NCBI GenBank assembly: GCA_029990175.1
Contig: JARKIP010000208.1
Span: 62,001-126,000 of the forward strand
DNA: 64,000 nucleotides
Reading direction: 5' to 3'
DNA from: Petunia secreta
Taxonomy: Eukaryota; Streptophyta; Magnoliopsida; Solanales; Solanaceae
Below, piece by piece: positions 43,621 through 55,749 of this stretch (positions are counted from its first letter, which is position 1; each line of letters opens with the position of its first letter). Both the position numbers and the translations under genes were made by a program. The notes beneath the pieces were generated by a model, which was given only the letters and a program-made list of their open reading frames with translations, was not told the DNA's origin and ran no database searches.

Positions 43621-44999
43621 TTTCTCAGCGAATTTGTTTTTGACGGCTACAAATCAATTAGCGCGCGCCAAACAGGCCCCTACACAAAATTTTTACAAAT
43701 TACTACTAGACTATATCCTGAAATGAAAATTTTAGGTCCATCAGCCTAAAGGCAAGATGTCGACCCATGAACAACAAAAATCAGTTAGGCCTGTTAGCTA
43801 AAAGGATGAATAGCTAGAAACGAAAGTACGACAGTTAAGAGAATGGATTGGAATTTTGACACCGCTTAACGAAATTTTAGCAAAAATAGCCTTCCCTAGT
43901 CTAATGAATAACAATAGCACAAAAATACCGCCAACTTAAACAGCTGAGACGCGTGTTGCTATTACCCGCCTTTACCATTTCTTTAATTTTATGAGAAAAG
44001 TTGACTTAGCATGGGGTACCAGTCTTGAATTCTTGACGGATAGGCAACACATAGTATTAAAACTTTCGAGCAAATCTTTTATGGTTATCCATGACTCCCC
44101 CAACTTTCTAATTGTTGAAATGAAAGTGTCCTCACTAATAAAAAACAGCAATCCCTCCCCTTTCTAATTGAATTGCACTGAACTTTTGACTGATAAACAA
44201 CACTTAGTCTCTTTCAAAATAGCATGTCTTTTAAAATTTCTTTGAACTTGTGACATATAAGCAACACTTATAATTATTCCTTCTCTGCTCTCATCTCCTC
44301 ATACTGAATTGTCTGGAACTTTCGGAACTTCCGACAAATAAGCAACACTTAGGCGTAAATATTTTATGCATGTCTTAGTGATTTTTAAAAACTTCTGCTT
44401 TATAGACAATACTTACCGAAGACACTTTGGAATCACAAATTATTCCCCATGGACATCACTTTACATTACCTCACCATGTCTAACATGTGAGACAATTTAC
44501 AACTCTTGCCTCATAAGCAAAATTTATGTTAGGACTTTGAAGCAACAGCAAAAACACAAATAACATTTAAAAAACATAACGTACATTAAGAGACTATATT
44601 GAATCAACTTTATAGGTTAAATGTCAAACTTTAATTGTCATAACCATTCATGTATCATCAAAACACATCAAATTAGTATTAAAAAATGCACCAACTAATA
44701 ATATTATACATTAAACAAACATGACTTATCGACAAAACTTTCGGTACTATTTGACCTATTGATCCTGACAATTTACCTGTCTAATAGGTAAGACGTGCTA
44801 CTGAAAACATATTAGCATAACAAAGGCCAACCCAAAAAATAATAAAGATGAGGCCGATTATTATTATTTTTTAAAAAAACGGTGGGATCAAAATGGCAAA
44901 CCGCTCGCGCCTGGTTATATACCCAGTGTCGATTCCTGGATGAATAAGGGTTAAGCTCATTCAAGCTTTCTCGGTATGCCCTTGTGTCTTAAGCAAGTA
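43621..44999. other. AT-rich spacer with scattered ATAAGCAACACTTA motifs
   Basis: The motif TGACNNATAAGCAACACTTA or close variants appears near 44034, 44188, 44250, 44333 and 44397. This resembles decayed units of the hairpin-rich repeat at 42.4 kb. No gene is supported. Confidence 0.4.
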
Positions 45000-45019
45000 C
45001 ACTACTAAAAAAACCGGGA

Positions 45020-45215
45020 TTTTCGACCGCCCAATCGGTCGAAATTCGGTCGACGCATCGACCGTATTTCGACCGATTGTGGTGGTCGAAAAAATTAAGG
45101 TCGAAAATAGGCCTTCGACTGAAATTCGGTCGAACAGGATTTCGACCGAATTTCGGTCGAAAGGCTGGTATTATTTTTTGACCAAGTTTCGACCGAAATT
45201 CGGTCGAACACCTGT
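45020..45215. repeat. CACTA subterminal repeats, left end
   Basis: Several TTCGACCGAAATTCGGTCGA palindromes and half-sites lie in about 190 bp, the likely binding sites for the element's TNPA-like protein (by analogy with En/Spm). Confidence 0.8.
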
Positions 45216-45412
45216 AATTACCTGCAACATAAAAGCTGAAATTAGCCTACACCACCTGTAAACACGCAGAAAAACCAGTCACAAGACATTCATAAACGCT
45301 ATTCAAACAAGGCTAACAAAGCCAAACAATAGAAAGGAGTCATTCAACATTCGTTCAAGTTTTACAATTTTCAAACAAACTAAACAAACAGTTTAAAGTT
45401 CAACTTTCACTA

Positions 45413-47394
45413 CTAATGGCTAGAAGCCGAACTAGACCCGTCATCAGAATGAGATGGTGAATGGTGGCGATGTCTGCTCTTGCTCTTTCCCTTTCCCGAG
45501 CTATCACGCTTTCCTTTGCCTTTTTTCTGGTTCCTGAGGAGCTCTTGCATCATTTCTTGCATTTCTCTCTGATGCGCCTCCTGTGATGCGCGCATCATTT
45601 CATGCACTTCTCTCTGATGCGCCTCCTGTGCTAAGCGCATAGCTTCATTTTGTCTTCTCAGTTCTTCGATCTCCGCTTGCATCCGAGTCATTTCTGGAGC
45701 GGGAGCAGAGCTTGCAGGAGCACTTGAACACGAGCCCAAATAGTTCGATTTATTCTTGGCAGATGAATACAGAGTTCCAATGCCATAAGCTGACCCCTTC
45801 TTCGCCCCTCCGACCGCTTCCAACCATAAGTTGGTTTCTTGCTCGAGCGTTAGCGGTACTGGGGTACTGCTTTCGCATTCAGATTGCTGAGTCGCGGTCC
45901 AGTCCTCATAGGCCTTTGTAGCTTTTTCCTGAAAAACATAAATATATGAACGGTAGAACTATGAAGTTTTAAACTTGAAGGATTGGCGCGACTTTAGTTT
46001 AAATTTAAGTACTTACCCAGGCCTCTTGTGCTCGGGGCTCGACCCATGTTTCTCCGCCCTTTTTATCTTTCTTTATATGGCGGATCTTGTGCATTTCAGA
46101 TAGTGGAATAGTCCGATTTTGTTGCTTTTCCTACAAATTAAAGAAGAGAACAAGTTAGATATAAAATAAACTATTATAGTAATTCTTACAAATTAAATTA
46201 CTTTACCAAGCGCATCTTCTGCGTCGCAGCGCTAACTGCGCCACCGGTATGCAGCGATCCACCCTTAGTAGATGCCCGAGCTTTCTTCCCTTGTTCGCTC
46301 TTGGCCTGAAATTCGGGAGTATCCCAATACTGCTGCAGCTCTCTCCATTGAGGATCATAGAGGAAGCCGGGCATTTTCCCTCTTTTGCGCGCACCATACA
46401 TTGCGTTCTTGTACAATTCCGCGCATTTCTTATGGAAGTTAGAACAGATTTTATAGTCCAGAGCCGGATGCCACTTACACTGAACCTGCAAGCCATTCAT
46501 CAAAATATTTTATTTAAACATAATCATTAAGAAAATCTGCTATCAGTGGAATACCGTATGCATATTTATCACCTCAAAAGCTTGCATTATCTGTTGCTTT
46601 ACTTGAGGGGGCACAGCGCCCCAGGATGGCCATGATTCCTTCCATTGAGATTTCATGCATTTCGTCAGCATAGGAGTAGCATCAGTGTTGGGGCAAAAGC
46701 TACGTAAAAAAACAGACGGGTTAATAGAAATACTAATATTTAAAAGCTTACTGCTAAATAGATAAGAACTTCATAAATACTATACTTACCTCTTATCCCC
46801 CTCGGGATAAATAATCAAACGCCCGTCTTCCCAAGTGCCAGGCTCACCGATGTAATATGGCGATCTGGGATCATAGTAAGGAATCTCCTGCTGTACCGAA
46901 GGGCAGGTAGGGCTAGATGGGTCGGAAGGCGGCTGAGTCGACCCAGACGTACTAGTGGACTGTGTGGGATCGCCTAGTCCGGAGACGCCCTGGGATGGAC
47001 CGTCCTGGCTCTCAGTCATGTCATAACTACTGAAGTGATGCCTCCAACCAGGATGGCTCTGAGGCATGCCAGGTGGCCTGAAAAAACCGGGACTGTATCC
47101 GGCAGGTGCTCCTGTGGGAAGCGAATGCGGCACCCTGGACATGCCGGGCGGCCTGAAAAAATCCGGACTGTTTGCTGCTGGTGCTCCGGTGGGAAGGTGA
47201 TGCGGCACCTGAGAGGTAGGAGTTTCCTGTGTCGTCTCACCTGAAGGCTCACCTGCCTTTCCTTTCCCCTTCCTTCTTGAAAACACCAGAGGGGGACGAG
47301 TCTCCTGCTGTGCCGGCTCACGTGAAGGCTCAGCTGCCTGTTTAGGCCCCTTCTTTCCTGAAAACAAATTCTTCATTCCTGTTGACACATTCAT
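45413..47394 (-). CDS. Transposase_24-type (TNPA-like) CACTA protein, five exons, intact
   Basis: Exons on the minus strand: 47394-46790, 46699-46573, 46485-46207, 46130-46017 and 45928-45413. All four introns start GT and end AG. Phases join without a stop, giving 1,641 nt and 546 residues. The N-terminal 200 residues are Pro/Ser/Gly-rich with repeated VPHSLPTGAPAGYSP-type units. Exons 2-4 hold the family core (WPSWGAVPPQVKQQIMQAF, WHPALDYKICSNFHKKCAEL, SLHTGGAVS). Exon 5 has a coiled coil with duplicated EAHQREMQEMM repeats and a basic Lys/Arg/His tail. Such proteins bind the subterminal repeats and assist excision. It lies between its element's termini without tnp2. The start is the ATG at 47394, which the broken copy at 12776 has lost. 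Confidence 0.85.
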
Positions 47395-48600
47395 TGCACA
47401 AAAATTAGACGGGTTAAATAGATTAAATAAACACATTCTTTGCAAAAAAAAATAGGCGGGTTAAATAGATTAAATACACACATTCATTGACAAGCCATGG
47501 AACCATTAGAACTTTCAGAGAAGTATTTGTTTTTTGTGTTTCCTCCATAGTAGCTAAGAAATGCAGTGCACCTAGTTGGGAATGGGAGCTATATTAACTA
47601 CTAAAACAACTAAGGAAAGTACTTAGTGTTGTTTTTCTTATTAATTCTGGATGTAGTTTGTTTCTTATAAAATGAGGAAAGAATATATATTAATCAACTA
47701 AGGTTAACTGATAACATTTGAAATAAAGACATCCCTTTTATGTTTGGGTTGATGTAAACAAGTGTACATTATTTTCCTCGCAGCAGTCCCTTCTCCCTTC
47801 CCCAAGTTCCCCTATCCGTTGGACTACACACTTGCACTACTTAAATGATTTGTCCCTCCATACTGATCACATTTTGAGCAGATCCAATTGAATTAGACTG
47901 AAAAAGACAAAACATCATCTATGTTGAAGTAGGAATGCCAACCATCAGCTTTGACATGGTTACAGAACTTAAACATGTAAGCAGATGAAATAATCCACAT
48001 CATTAACACAGTAGTCAAAATACCAAGGCAATACCAAGGTAAGAACACATTGCAAACAACACTACCAAACAATACCAACAACTACAACTATCCCAAACAA
48101 CACAAACCTAACTTTATAATAGCTAACAACACCAAACAAGTTGTTCAACAATCACAAAAACTACAATAAAGTTTGCTAACTAGTAATTAACTAAATATGC
48201 AACATTATAGGCCAAAGTTAAAAAATAATTAAAAAATTAATTAAATTCGGATTAAATAAATAAATAAAAAAAACCGTACCTCGACGTTGATTTATGCTCC
48301 TATAGCACCTACAAATGATTCCCCACTTGTTATATGCTTCAAAACTACAAAAAAATTGAGTTAAAAAGTTAGGGTTCAAGTTTTACAAAGTAATTAAAAT
48401 AACCCTAAAATTAAGAATTTACCTTGAATTTGTTGTTATGGGTAGTGATTAGGAGGGTAGATTGTGTTTAAGTGTTGATTTTGGGGGTGGGTTATGGTGG
48501 ATTTCGTGTATGGGGGTTGGGGAGGGTTTAAAAGAGAGTGAAATGTTTTTGGGGAAGAAGAAGTGAGCTCTTGGAGCTGGTCTGCCCGACTTAATAACGG
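47395..48600. other. 5' region of the CACTA element (former tnp2 side)
   Basis: AT-rich and non-coding. The stretch 48060-48540 is colinear with 14990-15500 in the other copy. The tnp2 coding that lies between in that copy is missing here. Confidence 0.65.
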
Positions 48601-48790
48601 GCCGGTCGACCGCTTCGGCGACCGAAATTCGGTCGACCGGCCCAACTTTATGTTTAGCCTATCGACCGAAATTCGGTCGAACCACAATTTCGACCGAATT
48701 TCGGTCGAACACTTGTGATAGTCACAGGTGTTCGACCGAAATTCGGTCGAAATTGTGGTTCGACCGAATTTCGGTCAATATGTGGTAGTC
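48600..48790. repeat. CACTA subterminal repeats, right end, with a 113-nt hairpin
   Basis: Positions 48664-48718 and 48722-48776 are reverse complements over 55 bp with one mismatch and a 3-base loop. Each arm contains two CGACCGAAATTCGGTCG-type palindromes. Confidence 0.9.
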
Positions 48791-48818
48791 GAATTTTCCC
48801 TGTTTTTTAGTAGTGGTA

Positions 48819-50808
48819 GTCGAGCTTAACTTATACGATACACCAATAGTGTAAAGTATCAAATTGATAAACGATATATACATGCAAATTTTCTCTGCGC
48901 TAAATTTATATAAAGTTTAAATGGAAATAGAAAAGAACTCGACATTGTAAATTTTCTCTGCACTAAATTTATATATAAGCTAACTTCATTTCATTTTGAT
49001 AAAGTTAGTCTGCTACACAGAAAGGTGCCGCAAAAAGTTACTTTCACTGTCCGAAAAGAATCACATACTTCTATATTTAAAAAGAATTTGGCTTTAAACT
49101 TCTTGCATTTTAGTAAAATGATTTATATCAAAACAAATGATTGCAACTTATCTTGCACAAGTTTTAAGAGTATATTTCTTTTTTAAACTCCATCCCAGTC
49201 AAACATCATCAAATAAATAAGTTTAACACCTCTTTCAATTTTTTGGAAGACCATAAAAGTAATCACGATAACTAAAAAGAAACTTTAACACCTTTTCCAA
49301 TTAAAGCTCGAATAACCTTAAAAGAGTTAATTTGCGGCTCTCTTGCTCAATTTTTTTATGTTTTGTTGAAGTAAAAATGTCTCAATGTTCGAGTTTCTGG
49401 TCAGTACAGACGAGGATATTCGATGTGGACTTGTTGCGAAGATAAATATAGAAAATATATTTCCCTTTTAATGTTGGTGTTCTGATCTTCTGGATGTTCT
49501 TTCGGAGGATAATTTGAAAAAAAAAAAAGGTATTTTCATTGATTTTTCAGTTGTTTGACAGTAATAAGCCTAAATGGGACTTTACTAAAATTTTCTTTCA
49601 TCATCGTTTTTATTTTTGGTTTCTTACACGGTGTCCGGTAGCCTCATTGAAGCCCCGACTAATCCGAATTCATATCGTGTAAGGCCCATTTTTAAGGAAA
49701 GCGCTCCCTACCAGAATTCTTTCATCACCGTTACTTTCATTATAATCTCTCCTGCTTTTTGTTTATTCAAGTCTTTAATATTGAGAACTCACATATCTGA
49801 CTGTTCTAGATTTGTACCATAGAAAGTTCATTATGGAGATTTTAATACTCCCTTTGGAAGAAAACTTTGTTCCCAATAGTCGAAATCAAGACCATCCATC
49901 AAGAAAAATGTCGACACTCTTTACAATAAATTATTTTTATACCGTGAAGCTAAAAAATTAGTAAACATTATATTCTTACAATTAAAAAGTCTTATTGAGT
50001 TGGAGCAAATCATGGGTGAATTAGCACACAATCACATATCATGAAAGGTTATAAAATAGAAAAAATAATGCAAGAGTTTAACGATGTTTGTCAAGCTTTC
50101 ATCCTCAGAGCCTAAAAGAGATGAAGTTTTGTAGGAAATAGAAGAACAATATCTGGTTGATGAAACATGGCTATGGGACTAGAAAAAGGACGGACCAAAA
50201 AAAAAAAAAGAGAGAGAGAGAAGAAGGGGACTCAAAAATAGAAGAAAAACTATAGTCTATCTATATCATTTTATCTGAAAGTCTCTTCTTTTTAATCAGT
50301 CACAAAAAAAAAACATATTTTTATATTTAGTAATAATTTAATTTTATGATATAATTTACAATCATATAAATTTGTACATTTATTTTAAACAAAAAATTTC
50401 AAGTTTTTCCTTACTTCTTAAACTCCAGCCCGATCATCCACCTTCACATACATTGAGAAATATAGAGTAATAGCTAGGTAGATTCAGATAGCGCCTAGAT
50501 GTTGCAATCCTCCAAAGTAGATCGTTCCATTACAACGCTCTTTTGCACTAGATAGTGTAACTCAATGACATCTATCCACGACCATACTTGTCTAGTGTCA
50601 TGATGTGCGGATTGAGTCGTACCACGAGCTTTCCTGGTCGTTTACAATTGTGATACACCAGAATTTAAGATATAAAGTCAAAACATCTTTCCCTAAGTTT
50701 GAATTCGCTCCATTCAACCAGAACAACATTTCTCCTCCGTGGTCATAACCCTATCAAGGGCTCTATTGAGTCCCTTTGAGTGTTTAGTGAGGTAGATTAA
50801 CGAAATAA
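48819..50808. other. AT-rich spacer with a possible SINE fragment
   Basis: A 65-70-bp segment near 49628-49715 (GGTGTCCGGTAGCCTCATTG, CCCCGACTAATCCGAATTC, AAAGCGCTCCCTACCAG) resembles the body of a common solanaceous tRNA-derived repeat without its head. An A/GA-rich tract lies at 50195-50225. Nothing else is supported. Confidence 0.4.
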
Positions 50809-50813
50809 CATAT

Positions 50814-51247
50814 TGTTATAATCTATGCACCTCTTAAGGACACTAGAAGGGGGAAGGGTTGAATAGTGTCCACCGATTTTCGTTTCAAGAACTCGATTCT
50901 CCAGAGTCAAGAATCTTGTTCTTGCCTCTATAGTTTTGCTAATTTAACACCCCAACACACGCCAATCACATGCACAAGGAACACAAGGATTTTACGTAGA
51001 AAACTCCTTGCTCAAGGGAGAAAAACCATGACCCACATTCTGGGATTTTAGAACTCAATCCACTAACAACAAGAGCAAGTTTCTGATTACAAGACTCTGT
51101 AACCAAGGGGCTACACTCTAGACCCTAATCACTTGACAAAGCTAAACTCTAGCTACAAAGTAATCTCTCAAAGATTCACCTAATACAAATGCTTCTACGA
51201 TAAGCTAATAGGTAAAAACAATGATCGCACAAAACAAGACAACTTAC
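50814..51247 (-). repeat. Truncated 3' LTR of SIRE element 2
   Basis: It starts TGTTATAATCTATGCACCTC like 59659 and matches it to GACAACTTAC at 51247. There it joins directly to the end of the env-position ORF region. The missing part is the U3 half. Confidence 0.9.
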
Positions 51248-51255
51248 ATGAGGAC

Positions 51256-53475
51256 TCACGGCTGTAAGTTGAAGTGTTTGATAAGTGCCTCAAGGTTCTT
51301 TGTATTTTTGGCCCTCTCCATCACCAGCTCGGCCTCATACTTGTGGCAATCTATCTTCAAACGATCAATCTCTTGATCGTTCAACTCCAGCTTTCTGTGA
51401 AGCTCAGCATTTTCTGTGTTTACTTCAAGAACATGGCTCTCCAGTTCCTTCACAGCTGTAATGGCTTCCTCGGGTCCATAATCCTCACTTTCCTCAGACT
51501 GCTCTTGCTTAACCTGCATGGGCTTCTTGGAAGCTCTCCTTTCTTTGAAGAAGTCACAGCTCTTAAGCACATTATACCCAAATATCTGATGAATTGTAGG
51601 CTTCTTCCCTGCTTCCAATGGAACCCCAAAATGCTCTAGAACCTGTTGAAGGACATAGGAATGCACTAATGAATGTGGATTTTGGTCAGTATCTGCAATC
51701 CACTTGATATGTCTGATATTTAGACCAGGCAAGTTGATTCTCACCCCCTATCCAGCAAGTCCATATAGGTTAAGTCCAGAGCACTGGCTTCACTGTTTCT
51801 TTCTCCCCTAGGCAGGAGGAACCGATGCACAAACTCAAAGAGCAACTGATGTGCTGGTTCCATCTCCTTTTTTTCTACTTTCCTTTATTTCCTGAGCTTT
51901 GGTTTCCCTGAAAATTTCTTGACCATACTAAGAGGAGTTACCCCGTCTGTCCTCTTTGGCCACTTCAGCTTAATGTACCTGCAATAACCTTCAGCAGGCA
52001 CATCAAGGATCACCCCAGCTCAGTTCTTCCAAACTCAATTTGAACTCCCTTCACCATTGTGAACACTCTCCTGGCTGCAGCCCTGCAATTTGTATAAAAT
52101 TCTTTGATCTCATCAGAGAACAATATCCTGTCTTTGTTTCCAAACAAGCTCAGCCACCCTTGATCACCAATAATCCTGAGTAAGGGTTTCATGTGATGCT
52201 CCTTCTCATCGTGCAGAATGCTGCCAGCAAGCACCTGGTGCTTGGAAAAGAAGGTCACCTGGTCAACCTCTTCCTCAGAACCTCTTCTTCTTTTCCTGCT
52301 CTCCATCTCACTATCAGTCTCAGAGTCACTTGGCTCCACATAGCTACCGGCTTCATCACTTTCTTCTTTGGCCTCCTCAGCCATTTTCTCATTCTTCTTC
52401 TGTTTTTCCACTTCTCTATCCCTCACATTTTTAACTGTTTTTTCAAGCTTTCCCACTTTCACCAACTATGTTTCAGAGCAGACCTAGTTCCTACTCTTCT
52501 TGCCACTGGCTCTACCACAGCTTTGCCATCACTCTCCTCACTAGATTCATCTACTAACCAGCTTTTAGATACCGGCATTCCCCCTCTTACCAATCTTCTT
52601 CTCTTGTCAGGCTCCACTCTGTTTTCACTCACAAACACCACTTCTTCTTCCTCTCCTTCACATATCAGCCTTTCATCCTCCTCACCAAACCTTCTTTTCA
52701 CACTTTTTCTCTTTGTTTCTTCAGCTTTCTCTGTACTTTCCTTACTTTCACCTTTTTCTTCTACAACTTCCTCATCCTTATCCTCTTCAGAGTCTGTCCA
52801 CTTGAGTTCTGCGTCATCAGCCTCTGTAGGATCTGGGCAAGTACCAGGTTCTTTGCTCAAATCCCGTGAGGCCTCAACAGATCTAGGTCCTCCAACAACT
52901 GGACCTTCAAGTACAGACAACCATTTACTTTTCTCAGTAAGAACAGCACTAGAACTGGGTTCATCAACTTGTTCTTTAAGGGACTCAACAAAATCCTCTT
53001 CCCTCAGCTTTTCTAACACTTTTCCCACTACATCAACCTCCGACACAGTCTCAGCTACTACAGGCACATGCATACCAGCCTTAGGTTCCTCCTGAACATC
53101 ATGTTGTTTCTCCTCAACTACCTTCCCCCTATCAATTTTATCACAGGACTCTACTTTTCCTACGATTTCATCTAGTCCTTTTACTAATGTTTCGGTACTC
53201 ACTTTTCCAGGACTTTTTACACCTTCTAGATCGACAGAAGCAGATAGAGTGGAGTCAGGTATTACCTCAACCGATCTTTCAGAAGAAACTTGTTCTGTAG
53301 ACGTAGTCGACAAAGATCCGGCCATCATCTTCTTGACCAACTTCTTTTCACCCTTTTTGAGAAACATTGACCTAGCCCTGACAATTCTCTCTGCAAGAGT
53401 GGAGGGAGGAGGTTTTGGAGTTGATTTCTTGAGGGTTTTGGTAGGTGATGTTGAGATGGACTGTTCTTGAGACAT
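51256..53475 (-). pseudogene. Env-position extra ORF of SIRE element 2
   Basis: The ATG at 53475 (MSQEQSISTSPTKTLKK) is preceded by a C/T-rich leader. The N-terminal 340 codons are rich in Glu, Ser, Lys and Val, with basic TKRKSVKRR and DKRRRLVRG clusters. After a shift near 52460 the frame continues with SGSILHD-like and EKEHHMKPLLRIIGDQGWLS, SDEIKEFYTNCRAAARRVFT and GVQIEFGRTELG, a stop or shift near 52010, and ALDLTYMDLLDRGVRINLPG equivalents about 250 bp on. A coiled coil (residues such as LESHVLEVNTENAELHRKLE) ends at 51256. The blocks match those of the ORF at 35496-37440 in the same order. An EFY..C....V.GV.I.F...ELG pattern resembles the plant transposon-protein domain Transposase_32. 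That assignment is inference. Confidence 0.7.
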
Positions 53476-54125
53476 GATGAGAGTAATTAGGGTTTTGAAA
53501 ATAGGACGACGGAGTTTGTTCGGTTTGATTTTAGAGAGAGAAATTTGGTGGAGTAGAGGGAAACTGTTGGCAAATGTATGTATTTTGTGTTTATCAAACA
53601 AGGAAGAGAGAACGGGTAAGGGTGATGAGAGGTTGTCTGGGGAACACAAAGTAATGATGGCAGAAACAGTCCAAAAACAACCTTTTGAACTTTTTGAGAA
53701 CCGGGAAAAAAGTTACAGATTTGACGGTTACTAGACCTGCCCAAATAAAACCTTTTCAAGTAGTGGGGTCCATTCAAAGTCTAATAGAAGTCTAACCCAA
53801 AAAGGAATGTGTTCCTATAATTTAGGACAGTTATAAGAACATGGAAAGTCTCCATTGACACACGTATAATTGACAATTGATTTCAGTTATGACTTCTATC
53901 ATGCAAGGCAGTGTGATTGTACCTGGACATGATTCCTCATGCTTCAGTCGGTTCCTTCTAAGTACATAGTAGGTTCTTCATGGGATCACATTAGCCTCAC
54001 CTGGTTCTCATCAGCTGAAGAAGTATACTTAATAAAGTACAATATTAGATTGGACAATAATAACAAATGTTACAAACAAATCATTGAACACTTAACTAAC
54101 CAATCATTGAGGGACAACTACTGGG
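53476..54125 (-). other. Spacer between pol and the env-position ORF, SIRE element 2
   Basis: About 650 bp without coding. Close to the ATG it holds a TTTCTCTCTCTAAAATC-type and AAAACCCTAATT leader that looks like a plant 5' UTR. Confidence 0.5.
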
Positions 54126-55728
54126 TCATCCGTGTATTTTGGTCATCCCTAACTCCAACCTGTTCCTCTCAAACTGCACTTTGTTCAATGCTTTGGTAAA
54201 TATGTCAGCAATCTGGTCTTCAGTCTTGCAAGAATTCATGGTAATCAGACCATTTTCTACATTATCTCTAAGAAAATGGTGTCTAATATCAATATGCTTT
54301 GTTCTTTTATGTTGTACTGGGTTCTTGGCTATATTGACTGCACTTGTATTATCACAGAAAATTGGCACTGCTCCACACTTAATTCCAAAGTCCTCCAACT
54401 GTTGTTTGATGCATAGCAATTGTGAGCAGCATGATGCAGCTGCTACATACTCAGCTTCTGCAGTAGACAAGGCTACTGAATTTTACTTCTTTGTTGCCCA
54501 AGAAAGTGTGCCATTCTTGAAGTGCTTTTCCTGTCCACCAAGTGACATGCATAGTCTGCATCGGCAAAACCAATTAGTTCAAAAGTATCTCCCCTTGGGT
54601 ACCATAGACATAGATCCTGAGTTCCTTTCAAGTATCTCAAGATCCTCTTCACAGCTGTCAAATGCGACTCCCTAGGCTTGGACTGAAATCTAGCACACAG
54701 TCCCACACTGTATACAATATCAGGTCGACTAGTTGTGAGATATAGAAGTGAACCTATGATTTCTCTATATTTTGTCTCATTGGTTGAAAGACCTAGTGCA
54801 TCCATATCAAGCTTTATTCCAGGAGCAATAGGAGTAGTCATTTCTTTTGCTCTTTCCATGTCAAATTTCTTCAGAAGTTCCTTGACATATTTTTGTTGAT
54901 GAATCATGGTCCCTTCAGGCTTCTGCTTTATCTGCAGTCCTACGAAGAAATTTAGTTCCCCCATCATGCTCATTTCAAATTCACTTCCCATCAGATCAGC
55001 AAACCCCTTGCATAGCTCCTCATCAGTGGCTCCAAAAATGATATCATCAACATATACTTGAACCACCAATAGATCCTTTCCTTTCTTCTTCAGGAATAAT
55101 GTATTATCAATCTTTCCTCTTGAAAAACCATTCTTCAGTAGGAATCCTGAAAGTCTTTCATACCTGGCTCTAGGAGCTTTCTTTAATCCATAGAGTGCCT
55201 TGTCCATTTTGTAAAAATTATCAGGAAATTCATTACTCACAAAGCCTGGTGGCTGTATTACATAGACCTCTTCATTTAGGTAGCCATTCAGCAAGGAATT
55301 TTCACATCCATCTGATACAGTGTGAACTCCATGTATGTAGCAAACGCAATCAACATTCTAATGGCTTCCATTCTTGCCGCAGGTGCAAAAGTTTCATCAT
55401 AGTCAATTCCTTCTTCCTGACTGTATCCTTTACCTACTAGTCTTGCCTTGTTTCTTGTCACTATACCATGCTCATCCAGTTTATTTCTGAACACCCATTT
55501 TGTTCCGATTATTGATCTGTCCTTCGGCTTAGGAACCAGGTGCCACACTTTGCTTCTCTCAAACTGATGAAGTTCATCCTGCATGGCTAGAATCCACTCG
55601 GGATCTTCTAGAGCTTCTTTTACATTCATTGGTTCCAGAGATGAAAGGAATGCAAAGAATGCACAGAAGTTCTTCAAGGCTGACCCGGTCATGATTCCAG
55701 TATCTAGATCTGATAGAACATTCTCCAA
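54126..55728 (-). pseudogene. Reverse transcriptase and RNase H of SIRE element 2
   Basis: Blocks on the minus strand: SIIGTKWVFRNKLDEHG, YSQEEGIDYDETFAPA, a shift near 55290 at the MDVK position, LNGYLNEEVYVIQPPGF, KALYGLKKAPRARYERL, YVDD (55054-55043, intact) and MGELNFFVGLQIKQ. RNase H reads FADADYACHLVDRKSTS; a break near 54473 follows where about ten residues are lost. It continues MSTAEAEYVAAASCCSQLLC, FCDNTSAVNIAKN and HIDIRHHFLRD to a stop at 54126. Confidence 0.92.
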
Positions 55729-55749
55729 AGGTTGAGAACTTTGGTGTTT

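Larger units (their letters stand above)
45000..48815 (-). mobile_element. CACTA transposon, 3.8 kb, tnp2-deleted
   Basis: The left end is CACTACTAAAAAAACCGGG at 45000. The right end closes in GTTTTTTAGTAGTG at 48815. GTA at 44997-44999 and 48816-48818 is the target duplication. It belongs to the family of the 10499-15744 element: same termini, same CGACCGAAATTCGGTCG palindromes, same second gene, and a matching 5' region (compare 48060-48540 with 14990-15500). The tnp2 gene is absent, which accounts for most of the size difference. The Transposase_24-type gene is intact. Confidence 0.95.

Noticed and set aside
52193..53095. 300-codon plus-strand open frame
   Set aside because: It is antisense to the Glu/Ser/Lys-rich env-position ORF. 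The Ser/Leu/Phe-rich product is what reverse-complemented Glu and Lys codons give.
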